Shown here one piece after another: positions 24,925-33,976 of a DNA stretch of 64,000 bases. The position numbers and the translations under genes are program-made. The stretch covers positions 12,950 through 76,949 of the forward strand of contig NZ_JBHLWN010000082.1 of NCBI RefSeq assembly GCF_042432825.1, written 5' to 3'. The stretch comes from Gordoniibacillus chartarius (GTDB lineage Bacteria > Bacillota > Bacilli > Paenibacillales > NBRC-103111). How positions within the stretch are numbered: position 1 is the stretch's first letter; every line of letters starts with the position of its first letter. Under the pieces are notes generated by a model that had not been told where the DNA came from, searched no databases, and was given only the letters and a program-made list of their open reading frames with translations.

Positions 24925-26241
24925 TTGCATCATGCAACGGCTAGCCTAACTAATGCTGAATTAGCTGAGCGTGTTGACCGATTCTTGTGCCAAATAAAAC
25001 AAAACCAGCTCCAACTATCGGAAGTCAGTGCAAAACTTATTCACGATAAGAGCCTTGCCGGGACCAGCGATTCCGAAATCCATACATTACTGAGCCATAT
25101 GATCGACGAAGCAACCCGACATCATATGGCCGTCTCGGAAGTACCCGAGCTATTGACCCGTTTCATCGAGCTGACATCGACATCCGGCATTTCGAATTCC
25201 GAACTAGAATCAGCCCTGACCCGAATCATGAACAGCACCAAGAGCATACCGTTTACTGCCGCGGAAGTATCCGCTCTTTGGCACCAGTATTTAAGCGACA
25301 GTATGGCTATATATGTATATAAATATTTTCTGAACATCATTGAAGACGAACAAATACAATCCATTCTGGAGTCCGCATTACAGTTCGCCGAGAGCCATAT
25401 CAAGAAAATCACCGGATTCCTGAACGCAAATGATTTTGAAATACCGCTAGGATTTACGGAGAAGGATGTGAATCTGACTGCCCCTCGTTTGTTTTCCGAC
25501 CGGTTCATGCTGTACTACTCAAATGTGATGACCATCCATGGGCTAACCGCCTATAGCTTGGCTTTTACAAACTCGGCACGGCGGGATATTCAAGATCATT
25601 TTTTCAATTGCATAGCGGAATCTAAAGAGCTGTTCCAAAAGATCGATGATCTGGCCAAACATCAGCCGGAATTTTCAAGTGTTCCATCCGTTCCATCGCC
25701 CCATGGGATCGAATTCGTAGATTCCACGGGATTCCTGTCAAATTTAGTTGGAGACAAGAGACCGTTGAATGCTTCCGAGATCACGAATCTTTTCTTTAAT
25801 TCAAAGAAAACGGGGTTTGTCAGGTCGCTGAGTCTGGCTTTCAGTCAAGTGGCAGAGTCGGAAGAGGTTCGTAAGTTTATGTTGAAAAACGTGAAATTAG
25901 CGGGGAAGGACGCAGAATCCCTTAACGCTATCCTGCAACAGGACAACTTGCCCACCCCCAGAAGCTGGGATTCCGATATCACCGATTCCACCGTTGGCCC
26001 GTTCTCCGACAAATTGATGATGTTTCACGCAGCGCTATTAGTAAACGCGGCTCTATCTTATTATGGTGCTGCATTAGGCTCCAGCTTAAGATCGGACATC
26101 ATTCTCAACTACAAAGGCGTATTCAACCATGCGATGCAGGCCGGCGCTTTATGTTACAACATTCTGGTTAATCATGGTTGGATGGAAAAACAGCCGGAAG
26201 CGATCGACAGAACCTCCCTGGTCCAAGGCGCAAAGGCCTGA
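24925..26241 (+). CDS. DUF3231 family protein, N-terminally extended
   Basis: 438 aa from a TTG at 24925; GGAGGG sits about 7 bases before it, so the TTG start is well supported. The C-terminal 320 or so residues hold two DUF3231 repeats, helical bundles with matching segments (FSDRFMLYYSNVMTIHGLTAYS and FSDKLMMFHAALLVNAALSYYG). About 115 extra N-terminal residues contain two shorter repeats (SDSEIHTLLSHMIDEATRHH and SNSELESALTRIMNSTKS). DUF3231 proteins are common in sporulating Bacillales and uncharacterised. The gene is visibly more AT-rich than its neighbours, suggesting recent acquisition or different constraint. Confidence 0.85.
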   Translation: MHHATASLTNAELAERVDRFLCQIKQNQLQLSEVSAKLIHDKSLAGTSDSEIHTLLSHMIDEATRHHMAVSEVPELLTRFIELTSTSGISNSELESALTRIMNSTKSIPFTAAEVSALWHQYLSDSMAIYVYKYFLNIIEDEQIQSILESALQFAESHIKKITGFLNANDFEIPLGFTEKDVNLTAPRLFSDRFMLYYSNVMTIHGLTAYSLAFTNSARRDIQDHFFNCIAESKELFQKIDDLAKHQPEFSSVPSVPSPHGIEFVDSTGFLSNLVGDKRPLNASEITNLFFNSKKTGFVRSLSLAFSQVAESEEVRKFMLKNVKLAGKDAESLNAILQQDNLPTPRSWDSDITDSTVGPFSDKLMMFHAALLVNAALSYYGAALGSSLRSDIILNYKGVFNHAMQAGALCYNILVNHGWMEKQPEAIDRTSLVQGAKA

Positions 26242-26274
26242 GACCTTGGCCCTCGTTAAACCATCCGCGCCGCA

Positions 26275-27630
26275 TTAATGCCCCCGCTGTGCCTCCAGCT
26301 CCACGCGAAGCTTCTCCACCCGTTCCTTCGACAAGTTGTACACCGCGACCAGCAGCACGATCATCACCAGGCTGCCGGCGGCGGGAACGATCGTGATCAC
26401 CTGCTTGATGCGGTCCGCGACTTCCGGCGTCTGCTCGGAAAGCCCCTGCACGTAGCCGATGGCGCCGAGCGCGAAGCCGGCCAGCCCGCCGGACAACGCT
26501 TGGCCCAGCTTGCGGGCGAAGGAGTACACCGAATAGACCGTCCCCTCTTGGCGTTTGCCGATCAAATGTTCATGGTAATCAATGATATCGGCTACCAGCG
26601 CCCAAGTTAGCATCGTAATGTATCCAAGACCGATCAGCGACACGAATTGAAACGCCAGATATACCCAAGGGCTGACAACCGGCAAAGAAAACAGCAGCAG
26701 ATTGCTGACGAACGTCAAGACGAGCGCCCCGGCCGCTACTTCCTTCTTCCCGAAGCGGGCTACGAGCGGTTTCATCGTCGGCAGCAGAACGAGCGTAACC
26801 GGCAGAACGATCAAGGTCATCCAGCTGAGCAGCTCGCCGTTCTTGAAATAGTCCTTGAATAAATACGGGTTCAGCGACGCCATCAGGAAATTGACGGTCA
26901 GCATGATGATCGACACGATGACGAAAGCGATGAGCGACCGGTTCCTCAGCATGCCGCGGACCGTCTCCCCCCAGTCCACCTGGGGTGCCTCATCGTTGCC
27001 GACGGTGATCCTTTCGGTCGTTAATTTATAGCTCAAATAGTAGAAAACCACGCTGAGCACCGCAAATATCAACGCCGCCGTCAGGAAGCCCCCCGCTTGC
27101 GGTACGTTGTTGGCGTCAAAGATCAGTTTCGGCACGGTGATAGCGATAACGATATTTGCAAGAGCTGCGCCAAGCGTTCGATAAGTCGACAGAGACGTGC
27201 GTTCGAGCGGATTGCTCGTAATGGCGGACGCGAGCGATCCGTATGGGATGTTGACGCAGGAATATAAAGTGCCGTAGGCCATGTAAGTGAGGTATGCGTA
27301 AACAAGCGCCATTTGCTCCGACATCGATGGGAAATATGTGAAGCACAGCACCCCGAGCACGGCGATCGGAACGGAGAAACGAATCAAATAGGGCCTGAAT
27401 TTCCCCTTGGGCGACGGCTTTCTCGTATCGATAAACGCACCGATCGCCACATCGCAAAGTGCGTCCCAGAGCCGTACGACCAGGAACATCACCCCGATTG
27501 CCTGCCCGTTAATGCCCATAATATCCGTATAAAACAGCATCAGATAAGTAGCCATATAGACGAAAATCAAATCGTTCGCCAAATCCCCGAACATGTATCC
27601 GATTCGATCTCTATTTCCGAAAGGTCTCAT
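26275..27630 (-). CDS. GPH-family sugar:cation symporter (MelB/XynP-like)
   Basis: 451 aa with about 12 membrane helices. N-terminal RDRIGYMFGDLANDLIFVYMATYLMLFYTDIMGI is typical of glycoside-pentoside-hexuronide symporters, followed by the TM2-3 motif RLWDALCDVAIGAFID and RKPSPKGKFRPYL. Late helices include ITMLTWALVADIIDYHEHLIGKR and EGTVYSVYSFARKLGQAL, also family hallmarks. It likely imports a glycoside with Na+ or H+. GGGGGC lies about 6 bases before the ATG. No glycosidase is adjacent, so the substrate is not indicated. Confidence 0.9.
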   Translation of the reverse strand: MRPFGNRDRIGYMFGDLANDLIFVYMATYLMLFYTDIMGINGQAIGVMFLVVRLWDALCDVAIGAFIDTRKPSPKGKFRPYLIRFSVPIAVLGVLCFTYFPSMSEQMALVYAYLTYMAYGTLYSCVNIPYGSLASAITSNPLERTSLSTYRTLGAALANIVIAITVPKLIFDANNVPQAGGFLTAALIFAVLSVVFYYLSYKLTTERITVGNDEAPQVDWGETVRGMLRNRSLIAFVIVSIIMLTVNFLMASLNPYLFKDYFKNGELLSWMTLIVLPVTLVLLPTMKPLVARFGKKEVAAGALVLTFVSNLLLFSLPVVSPWVYLAFQFVSLIGLGYITMLTWALVADIIDYHEHLIGKRQEGTVYSVYSFARKLGQALSGGLAGFALGAIGYVQGLSEQTPEVADRIKQVITIVPAAGSLVMIVLLVAVYNLSKERVEKLRVELEAQRGH

Positions 27631-28095
27631 CGTGCGCCCCCACTAATCAATTCGAATCGCTGAGCATTCTTCCGCTGCCTCTCCATCCGCATTCATAATT
27701 GTAAGTGATCCGGTATGGATTAGGCAAAATTTACTTTTCCGGCTCGCGACGACAGCTTGCTATCAGCTTATGCCCGAGTTTACGGAAACAGAAAAATATA
27801 TCGAATTTTCAAACAGATGCAGGAGCCGCCGTCAAGGCCTCCGGGGAGCAGGCGAAACAGGCGCAGAAGAAGGCCGACCCTGACTGGGCCGCTCGCCGCA
27901 CTAACCCAACAATGAAAGCCTGAACGGCATTCGCAAACGATCTATATCGTGTTCCGAAGAGATGTGCCTCTCGCTAAAATAGCGGATTTTCACGGCGTAA
28001 TTTCTATGAAAAAGCCTAGGTTCGCCGGTATAGCGGTCTGTGGGGGCCTAATTATTTGTAAAACGCTCTAAATCGCTCACATTTGGCCGCACGGT

Positions 28096-28175
28096 GCGGA
28101 ATTAACTCCCTCAAAACCCGCTATTCCCGAGGATGGATTGGATCGCTGCAAAATAGCTCCTTCAAAGTCTGCTAT
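28096..28175. repeat. Interspersed non-coding repeat, family B, two related units
   Basis: On the minus strand, ATAGCAGACTTTGAAGGAGC then TATTTTGCAGC (28175-28145) and ATAGCGGGTTTTGAGGGAGT then TAATTCCGC (28126-28097) are two versions of one element; a third version lies at 63853-63888. No coding frame fits. It belongs to the 850-base gap 27631-28481, which otherwise holds no gene I can support. Confidence 0.5.
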
Positions 28176-28269
28176 GTACGAGAAGCCCATTCGAAGGGGA
28201 CTTGTCCGTTCGTCCGGCGCCGGCGGCCGAAGCCCCCGTAAGCCAGACGACACGCCATCCCCCCCTGCG

Positions 28270-28465
28270 AAGCGCAGACAAAACACCGACCGCGCAAGTG
28301 GACGTGCCGGTTGATGCGGCGCACCACGTACGGTCGGCGAAACGGCCGGCACGCCCCCCACCCGCGCAGCACACGCAAAACACCCTGCCGCGTTAACGGC
28401 CGAGCTGCTTCATGCGGCGCACCACCGAACGGTCGGGCGGGGGCCGGTACGCTCGGCCCCGCCCG
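28270..28465. repeat. Degenerate tandem duplication, about 98-bp unit
   Basis: CAAAACACC recurs at 28279 and 28376, ATGCGGCGCACCAC at 28314 and 28412, and ACGGTCGG shortly after each, giving a period of 97-98 bp. The stretch is very G+C-rich and lies directly downstream of the YheC/D-type gene. Open frames across it give low-complexity Arg-rich products and lack ribosome sites. Confidence 0.65.
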
Positions 28466-28481
28466 ACCTCGAGCCGATGCG

Positions 28482-29288
28482 CTATCTTCCGCGCCGTGCC
28501 TTGGTGCAGCGCAGGTCATATACTCTGCCGTGCAAGCGGCCGAGGCGGACGATACGCTGCAGCATCGAACGGTCGGCGATCTTGGTGAACGGGCACGGGT
28601 CCGGCCGCGTGTTCGCTTCCAGGATCCACGGCTTCAGTTCGCCATCGACAGCCAGATCAAGCCCAACTTCCCAGAGCTTGGGCAGGGAGCGCTTCAGCAC
28701 CTTCGACGCAACCATGCCTACCCGGTTCATCTTCGTGACAGCCTTCGACTGCTTCCAGGACGGCGCAGAGCCCTTCAACAGCTGGTCTACCGTATAGATC
28801 GTTCCGCCTTGACTGCCGTTCGTTACAATTTTCCGGGGATGCGCCACTCTGCCGATTACGCCGGTCACTTCCCAGCGTCCGCGCTCATTGAGCTGCACCA
28901 TCAGGCGGATGTCGAACGGCCGTCCCGCCCGCTTAAGCACATGAATCCCTTGCTGCACCAAATAAGATTCACCGCGAATCACTTTCCTTAGCGAAGCTGT
29001 CAGCTCCCGGAAGCTATTGAACACGAACCGTTTTTCCCCTAACTGGTAAGCGTATCGAATTTTCTTCGCATCCTGAAGGCGCTCGACCTTCATCACGCCG
29101 CGTCCCAACGATCCAAAGCAAGGCTTCACGTACACCATGCCATACCGCTGAAGCATCTCCCGCAAGCTCACCGCCGACAGCCGCCGGGTCTCCGGTACAT
29201 ACAAGGCGAGGCGTTTGTGGCTGCACATCATTTGCGTCTTTCCCCATTTGTCGTGATAAACTTTGCCCAGTTTTCGTTCCTTTTTCAT
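28482..29288 (-). CDS. YheC/YheD-type ATP-grasp protein (endospore coat-associated family)
   Basis: 268 aa from the ATG at 29288, behind GGAGGAG. ATP-grasp features: YVKPCFGSLGRGV (nucleotide-binding loop, Lys), RFVFNSF, YLVQQGIHV, RPFDIRLMVQ, and the C-terminal metal/ATP site VGLDLAVDGELKPWILEANTRPDP. These match the YheC/YheD family, which in B. subtilis are spore-coat associated; ATP-grasp enzymes generally ligate a carboxylate to an amine or similar nucleophile. The single short domain lacks the N-terminal extension of YheD. It is divergent from a PaaK-like/SbnA-like gene pair. Confidence 0.85.
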   Translation of the reverse strand: MKKERKLGKVYHDKWGKTQMMCSHKRLALYVPETRRLSAVSLREMLQRYGMVYVKPCFGSLGRGVMKVERLQDAKKIRYAYQLGEKRFVFNSFRELTASLRKVIRGESYLVQQGIHVLKRAGRPFDIRLMVQLNERGRWEVTGVIGRVAHPRKIVTNGSQGGTIYTVDQLLKGSAPSWKQSKAVTKMNRVGMVASKVLKRSLPKLWEVGLDLAVDGELKPWILEANTRPDPCPFTKIADRSMLQRIVRLGRLHGRVYDLRCTKARRGR

Positions 29289-29434
29289 AGCTCCTCCACT
29301 CGTTCCGTGATGCTCTATCCTACTGTAAAATCCCTCCATCCGTTCGGGCGGTTGTCCCTGACGCCGCTCCGAAGGGTCGAATATGAATGTGTTAGCGAGG
29401 ATCAGTTTGTACATGGAATGAGGTGACAGGCACG

Positions 29435-30679
29435 TTGATTCATCCACCCCCACCGCAGCTGCAGCGAAAAATACGGGAAACGGTTCGCGTGTTTCCTTGG
29501 TACGGCGGCCTATTGCCGGCCGGAAAGATGGATTCGATTGCCCCGTCGCAGCTGACACTGGACGACTTGCCGCTGATGACGGCGCCGCTGCTGGAGAAGC
29601 ATTACTACGCTTCGCCGCCACGCAGCGACACGGACGGCCCGCTCTCCGTATACCGGACATCCGGCACGAGCACCGGGATTCGCAAGTCGATCTATTACTC
29701 TGAAGAGGACGACCGCCATTATATCGACATCCGGACGCGTCTGTACGGCGACTGGCTGCAGTGCACCGCAAACTCTCTTCAAAGAGCGCTCGCCGATATG
29801 GGCACGGGGCATGCCGCCAGTACGGCGGTTACCATCTTCGAACGGCTGGGCCTCACAACGGAATCGCTCTCCTATGAGCTTCCGGTCGCGCGCCATATCG
29901 AACGGCTGGAAGCGTTCCGGCCGGATGTGCTGTACACGATGCCATCCATCCTGGACCGGATCGTACATGCTGCGTCCGACCCGGCCCGCTTCGGCATCCG
30001 CAAAATCATCCTGGTCGGCGAAATCGCCACCCCGGCCTGGCAGCGCGGCATCGCATCCGCATTCGGCATCGCCCCGGAGGATATCCTCGACACTTTCGGT
30101 TCGATCGAGATCGGCACGATTGCCGCCTATTCGCACGCTCACGGCAAATATTTGCTGGCGGAAGGGCTGCATGCGGAAGGCATTGCACCCGAACGGCTGG
30201 AGGAAGGCTTCGAGCCGCTTGCGGACAATGAACAGGTGCTTGTGCTGACGTCGTGGGTTCGGTCGTATTTTCCCGCCTTGCGGTTTGTGACGTATGACGT
30301 CGTTCGGGATTTGCAGACGATCGAGGTAGACGGCACGCCCCGGCAGGCGTTCACCTGCATTGCCAAACGGATCGGCCCCGAGCTGAAGCACGGCGAGAAA
30401 ATCAGCATCTACGACATCGAGGCCGTCGTCGCCGCTCAGCTGCCGGATGCGCAAACCCGCGTACAGCTCCGGGACAATCGGCTGACCGTGCTGCTCCGCA
30501 GCTCTTCGCTGGAGAGCGCGATGCTGCCCGCGATCCGAACGGCTATCGAGCACAAAATACCGGAAATCGGCTCGATGATCGGCAGCGGAATTCTCGAGTC
30601 GATTGAGGTTCGTGCCGCCGACGAGGGCCATGAAGCATTTGCCCGTCCAACCGGCAAGAGCAAGAAACTTCACTATTGA
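29435..30679 (+). CDS. PaaK/F390-synthetase-like AMP-forming ligase
   Basis: 414 aa from a TTG at 29435 with GAGGTG about 9 bases upstream; a GTG at 29423 would add four residues. The adenylation signature YRTSGTSTGIRKSIYYS (P-loop-like Ser/Thr/Gly region) is followed by LYTMPSILDRI, DTFGSIEIGTIA (acceptor/adenine region) and RFVTYDVVRD (ribose-binding Asp-type region), as in phenylacetate-CoA ligase and coenzyme F390 synthetase relatives. The C-terminal lid is short. It probably activates a carboxylic acid as acyl-AMP. Fifteen bases separate it from the SbnA-like gene, so the two form an operon. Confidence 0.83.
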   Translation: MIHPPPPQLQRKIRETVRVFPWYGGLLPAGKMDSIAPSQLTLDDLPLMTAPLLEKHYYASPPRSDTDGPLSVYRTSGTSTGIRKSIYYSEEDDRHYIDIRTRLYGDWLQCTANSLQRALADMGTGHAASTAVTIFERLGLTTESLSYELPVARHIERLEAFRPDVLYTMPSILDRIVHAASDPARFGIRKIILVGEIATPAWQRGIASAFGIAPEDILDTFGSIEIGTIAAYSHAHGKYLLAEGLHAEGIAPERLEEGFEPLADNEQVLVLTSWVRSYFPALRFVTYDVVRDLQTIEVDGTPRQAFTCIAKRIGPELKHGEKISIYDIEAVVAAQLPDAQTRVQLRDNRLTVLLRSSSLESAMLPAIRTAIEHKIPEIGSMIGSGILESIEVRAADEGHEAFARPTGKSKKLHY

Positions 30680-30693
30680 AAGGTCGGGGAGCC

Positions 30694-31647
30694 GTGAACA
30701 ACACTATTTTATCGATTATCGGCAACACCCCGCTCGTCCGGCTCACGACCATGTTCCGCCCCGACCTGCACGTCTACGCCAAGCTCGAGCTGCTCAATCC
30801 GGGCGGCAGCGCCAAGGATCGTCCCGCCATGCGCATCATTAGCGAAGCGTGGCGGGAGGGCAAGATAGGGCCGGGCTCGGTCGTCGTCGAGTCAAGCTCC
30901 GGCAACATGGCGATTAGTATGGCGTCGATCTGCGCCCGCTACGGCCTTCGTTTTATTTGCGTCATCGACCCGAAGACTTCGGCCTCCAACGTGCAGATTC
31001 TGAAATCGTTCGGCGCCGAGATCAGCCGGGTCGAAGAGCCGGATGCGGACACGGGCGAATTCCTGCCGGCCCGCCTGACACGGGTTCAAGAGCTGCTGGC
31101 GGCGATCCCGAACAGCTATTGGCCGAATCAGTACGGAAACGAAAACAATTATTTGGCTCATTATGAGGGCACCATGAAGGAGATCGTGCAGCAGCTCGGC
31201 AGCGTCGATTATGTATTCGGCGCCGTCAGCACATGCGGAACGATGCACGGCTGCGCCGCTTATGTGCGGGACCACCGTCTGTCGACGAAGCTGATCGCCG
31301 TGGATGCGGTGGGCAGCGTGATATTCGGAGGGAAGAAGGAGTTCCGCAGGTTTCCCGGCATCGGGGCCGGCATCGTCCCGCCGTTCGCGCAGACGCGCTT
31401 CATGGACCGGATCGTGAAAGTGTCCGACCGGGATATGGTTATCGGCTGCAGAAGGCTGGTGGCGGAGGAATCGATTCTCGCGGGACCCTCCAGCGGGGCG
31501 GTGGCGATGGCGCTTGCCCGGATCGAGCAGGAGCTGCCGGGCGGAGCGGTCTGTGTCGTTATCGTCCACGACCGCGGCGAACGGTATTTGGATACGGTGT
31601 ATTGCGACGAGTGGGTGGAGCAGCAGTTCGGGGAACTGCCCTCCTAG
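30694..31647 (+). CDS. sbnA: SbnA-like PLP enzyme (N-(2-amino-2-carboxyethyl)-L-glutamate synthase / cysteine synthase family)
   Basis: 317 aa from a GTG at 30694, behind AAAGG and GGGGAG. Beta-family PLP fold: IIGNTPLVRL, NPGGSAKDRPAM with the Schiff-base Lys41, SSSGNMAISMASICARYG (substrate loop) and GPSSGAVAMALA. RVQELLAAIPNSYWPNQYGN and VSTCGTMHGCAAYVR match SbnA proteins, which condense O-phosphoserine with glutamate for 2,3-diaminopropionate synthesis. The partner SbnB, which oxidises that product, is not in the window. Pairing with a PaaK-like ligase suggests a different or incomplete pathway. A bidirectional terminator follows. Confidence 0.82.
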   Translation: MNNTILSIIGNTPLVRLTTMFRPDLHVYAKLELLNPGGSAKDRPAMRIISEAWREGKIGPGSVVVESSSGNMAISMASICARYGLRFICVIDPKTSASNVQILKSFGAEISRVEEPDADTGEFLPARLTRVQELLAAIPNSYWPNQYGNENNYLAHYEGTMKEIVQQLGSVDYVFGAVSTCGTMHGCAAYVRDHRLSTKLIAVDAVGSVIFGGKKEFRRFPGIGAGIVPPFAQTRFMDRIVKVSDRDMVIGCRRLVAEESILAGPSSGAVAMALARIEQELPGGAVCVVIVHDRGERYLDTVYCDEWVEQQFGELPS

Positions 31648-31663
31648 CTCGGGGCGATCAAGC

Positions 31664-31699
31664 AAGAGCCGCCTACCGGCATACGGTAAGCGGCTCTTC
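31664..31699. terminator. Bidirectional terminator
   Basis: AAGAGCCGC then TACCG pairs with CGGTA then GCGGCTCTT, a long near-perfect hairpin between the convergent SbnA-like and beta-helix genes. Confidence 0.8.
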
Positions 31700-31732
31700 G
31701 CGATTCCTGGGAAAACGGGAGCAACCGCAGCC

Positions 31733-33868
31733 CTATTCCGGCAGCTCTTGATTGCCTTTGCTCTTATCGTTCGGCTTCAGGTCCAGCTTGGCCTTGTGGA
31801 GCACATTGTTTTCCACCGTGTAGGCCGGCGCGCCGGCGCCCGCATAAATCGTCGAGATCCCTTTAGCCGCCAAATTGGACGTCATCGTATTGCCCTTGAT
31901 CAGGGCGTAGCCGGTTTGATACGGCTCTGTTCGGCGCCAATAGCTGCCGATGCCGATCAGCTGCGTGTCCGCAGACGTTAAGCTGTTTGCGGTGATGGCG
32001 GAATTTTCGACAATGATGGACTTGGCGGAGCCGACCGAGATCGCTCCCGCGTTACCCAGCACGTCGAACCGCGAGCCGGTGATCTTCACATCCGCATCCT
32101 TATGATACACGCCGAGCCCGGTGCCGCTTCCCTTGAAGGAGCATTGGTTAAAGACGTAGCGGCCGGATTTGCCGATGCTCGGCTCACTGCGGCCTGGCGG
32201 CGCCGCCTCAAACACGCAGCTGTTATACGTTCCGCGCGGAAGATCGAGCCCGTACGCCGCATTGTAGCCGATCACCTTCAAATTATCGAAAATGCTTCCG
32301 TCCGCCACGCCCCCGCTCAAGCTGCGCAAGGTCGATTCGCCGATAATCGTGACGTCCCGCAAATGAACCGGCTGGTTCCAAATCGTCAGTCCCGAATCGC
32401 TCTTCTTGTTGTTCCGGATCGTAATATTCGAAGCGGATACGCCGAACGGCACCTTGGAGCTGATCGAGAACATAGCGTCCGTAAACGTCATATTGGTTAC
32501 GCTGATATTCGGCCCTTCCAAATACGTGTACGAATCGATCATCCGGTTGCCGTCGAAGCTGACGTCGTGATAGGCGACGATCCGGGTACCGTCGAACGTA
32601 TTGTTGTTCACTTTGGCTCCTGTGAACGGCGGCGATACGGCAAGGCCGATCGCCCCCTTCGAGCCGAGGCGGTTGCCTTCGACGACAGCGCCGCTGCCGT
32701 CATATAAGATGATGTCGTACGCCTTGTTGTTATAGAACTCGTTGTTTTGAATCGTAATATTTTTGTTGATATAGCCGTTATCGCCTGCGCCGCCCTCGAC
32801 GTCGATGCCCGATTGCGGAGCCGTGCCGCTCTGGTCGTGAATGCGGTTATTCCGGATCAGCACGCCGTTGCCGCCGCCTACCGTAATCCCCTGCCGGCGG
32901 TTGAAGGCGAATTCCGAATGTTGAACGATGACGGAGCTGGACTGTACCTTGTTCCATATTTCCAGATAAGCCTGTTTCGTCTCCGCGGCTTTGAACACGA
33001 GGCTGAATTGCGCCGCCCCTGCCGGAATCGCAACATACTCTCCCTTGCGCTGTGCGGCCGCTGTAGATATGAAGGTGCCGTCCTCCTTGTAAAAGATCAC
33101 ATCGAAGGTCCATGGCAGGTGCTGAATATTGTCGATTACCATTTGCTTCGTCTCGGCGAAGGAAGGATGCGTAATCGGCCAATGCTTGGCAGTCCTCACC
33201 CGATCCGTCGCAGCGGTCTTTCTCCCGTTTCGGTCAATCGTCCCCAGCTCGAAATGATTCGGATACAAGTCTTGAAAATACGCATTGAACGCACCGACGG
33301 CAAGTCCGTCTCCGGTGAACTGCTCCGCCTTCACATTCTCGATCGTGATGCGCGAGGAGCCGGCCGTTATGATCCCGTAGCCGCCCTCGTGGGTTCCGGG
33401 TACCGTGTAATCATGCGAATTCCGGTCGCCTCGATACGTTCCGCCCCGCAGCACCGCATCGTGAACGAACCCTCCGACATACATCGTCTGGTAACCGGTG
33501 TAGCCGTTCGCTTCCTTCTGAATGACCGCTTGCGGATCAAGCTCGAGGGTCATATTGCTGACCATGTTGATGCGGGCATTCGGATCGGTGCCGCCCTTCC
33601 CTTTGGCGATCAGATAGGTGCCGGCCGGCACTTTGAATACGTTATAGCTCTGGCCGCTCGCCCATTGCAGCGCAGCGTTGAGACCGGCGGTAGTCTCCAC
33701 AGGGTGCGTGCCGTCGTTGTAAACGCCCCATCGGGAGAGCTCCAGGCGGTACACCTTCTCTGCGAGCGGAAGCGGCTCGGCAGCGGATACCGGCAGCGCG
33801 GCTGCAAACAGCATGGCAGCGACCGCCAGAACGCGGAATACCCGGATGATGCGGCTGTTCTGCTTCAT
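31733..33868 (-). CDS. Secreted right-handed parallel beta-helix protein (pectate-lyase-3-like)
   Basis: 711 aa; AGAGG precedes the ATG at 33868. A signal peptide (MKQNSRIIRVFRV, hydrophobic core, cleavage near VSAAE) is followed by a pectate-lyase-3-type start (LSRWGVYNDGTHPVETTAGL) and many beta-helix coils, e.g. SRITIENVKAEQFTGDGLAVG, GGGNGVLIRNNRIHDQSG, NKNITIQNNEFYNNKAYDI and later NITIRNNKKSD. An insert of roughly 95 residues (about 210-305) interrupts the helix. Such proteins are polysaccharide lyases, hydrolases or epimerases; catalytic residues cannot be assigned. Not next to a transporter; regulation may involve the inverted repeat just upstream. Confidence 0.83.
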   Translation of the reverse strand: MKQNSRIIRVFRVLAVAAMLFAAALPVSAAEPLPLAEKVYRLELSRWGVYNDGTHPVETTAGLNAALQWASGQSYNVFKVPAGTYLIAKGKGGTDPNARINMVSNMTLELDPQAVIQKEANGYTGYQTMYVGGFVHDAVLRGGTYRGDRNSHDYTVPGTHEGGYGIITAGSSRITIENVKAEQFTGDGLAVGAFNAYFQDLYPNHFELGTIDRNGRKTAATDRVRTAKHWPITHPSFAETKQMVIDNIQHLPWTFDVIFYKEDGTFISTAAAQRKGEYVAIPAGAAQFSLVFKAAETKQAYLEIWNKVQSSSVIVQHSEFAFNRRQGITVGGGNGVLIRNNRIHDQSGTAPQSGIDVEGGAGDNGYINKNITIQNNEFYNNKAYDIILYDGSGAVVEGNRLGSKGAIGLAVSPPFTGAKVNNNTFDGTRIVAYHDVSFDGNRMIDSYTYLEGPNISVTNMTFTDAMFSISSKVPFGVSASNITIRNNKKSDSGLTIWNQPVHLRDVTIIGESTLRSLSGGVADGSIFDNLKVIGYNAAYGLDLPRGTYNSCVFEAAPPGRSEPSIGKSGRYVFNQCSFKGSGTGLGVYHKDADVKITGSRFDVLGNAGAISVGSAKSIIVENSAITANSLTSADTQLIGIGSYWRRTEPYQTGYALIKGNTMTSNLAAKGISTIYAGAGAPAYTVENNVLHKAKLDLKPNDKSKGNQELPE

Positions 33869-33925
33869 GCGGCAACCTCTCTTTACTGTAAAATAGGATC
33901 ACCGAATTCGCCGACAAATAGAACA

Positions 33926-33961
33926 CTATGAAATCGCCGGAAGTCTCAGACAATTTCATAG
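33926..33961. repeat. Inverted repeat between sigma factor and beta-helix genes
   Basis: CTATGAAAT (33926-33934) and ATTTCATAG (33953-33961) are perfect inverted arms, 18 bases apart. The element could be the sigma-gene terminator or an operator for the beta-helix gene, whose likely promoter (TTGTCG, 16 bp, TATTTT) follows it. Confidence 0.45.
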
Positions 33962-33976
33962 AATAGAATATCATAT

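Noticed and set aside
28172..28519. Minus-strand frame with internal amino-acid repeats after the ATP-grasp gene
   Set aside because: Reflects the 98-bp tandem duplication; starts inside the ATP-grasp gene, lacks a ribosome site, and the repeat is kept in more than one frame.
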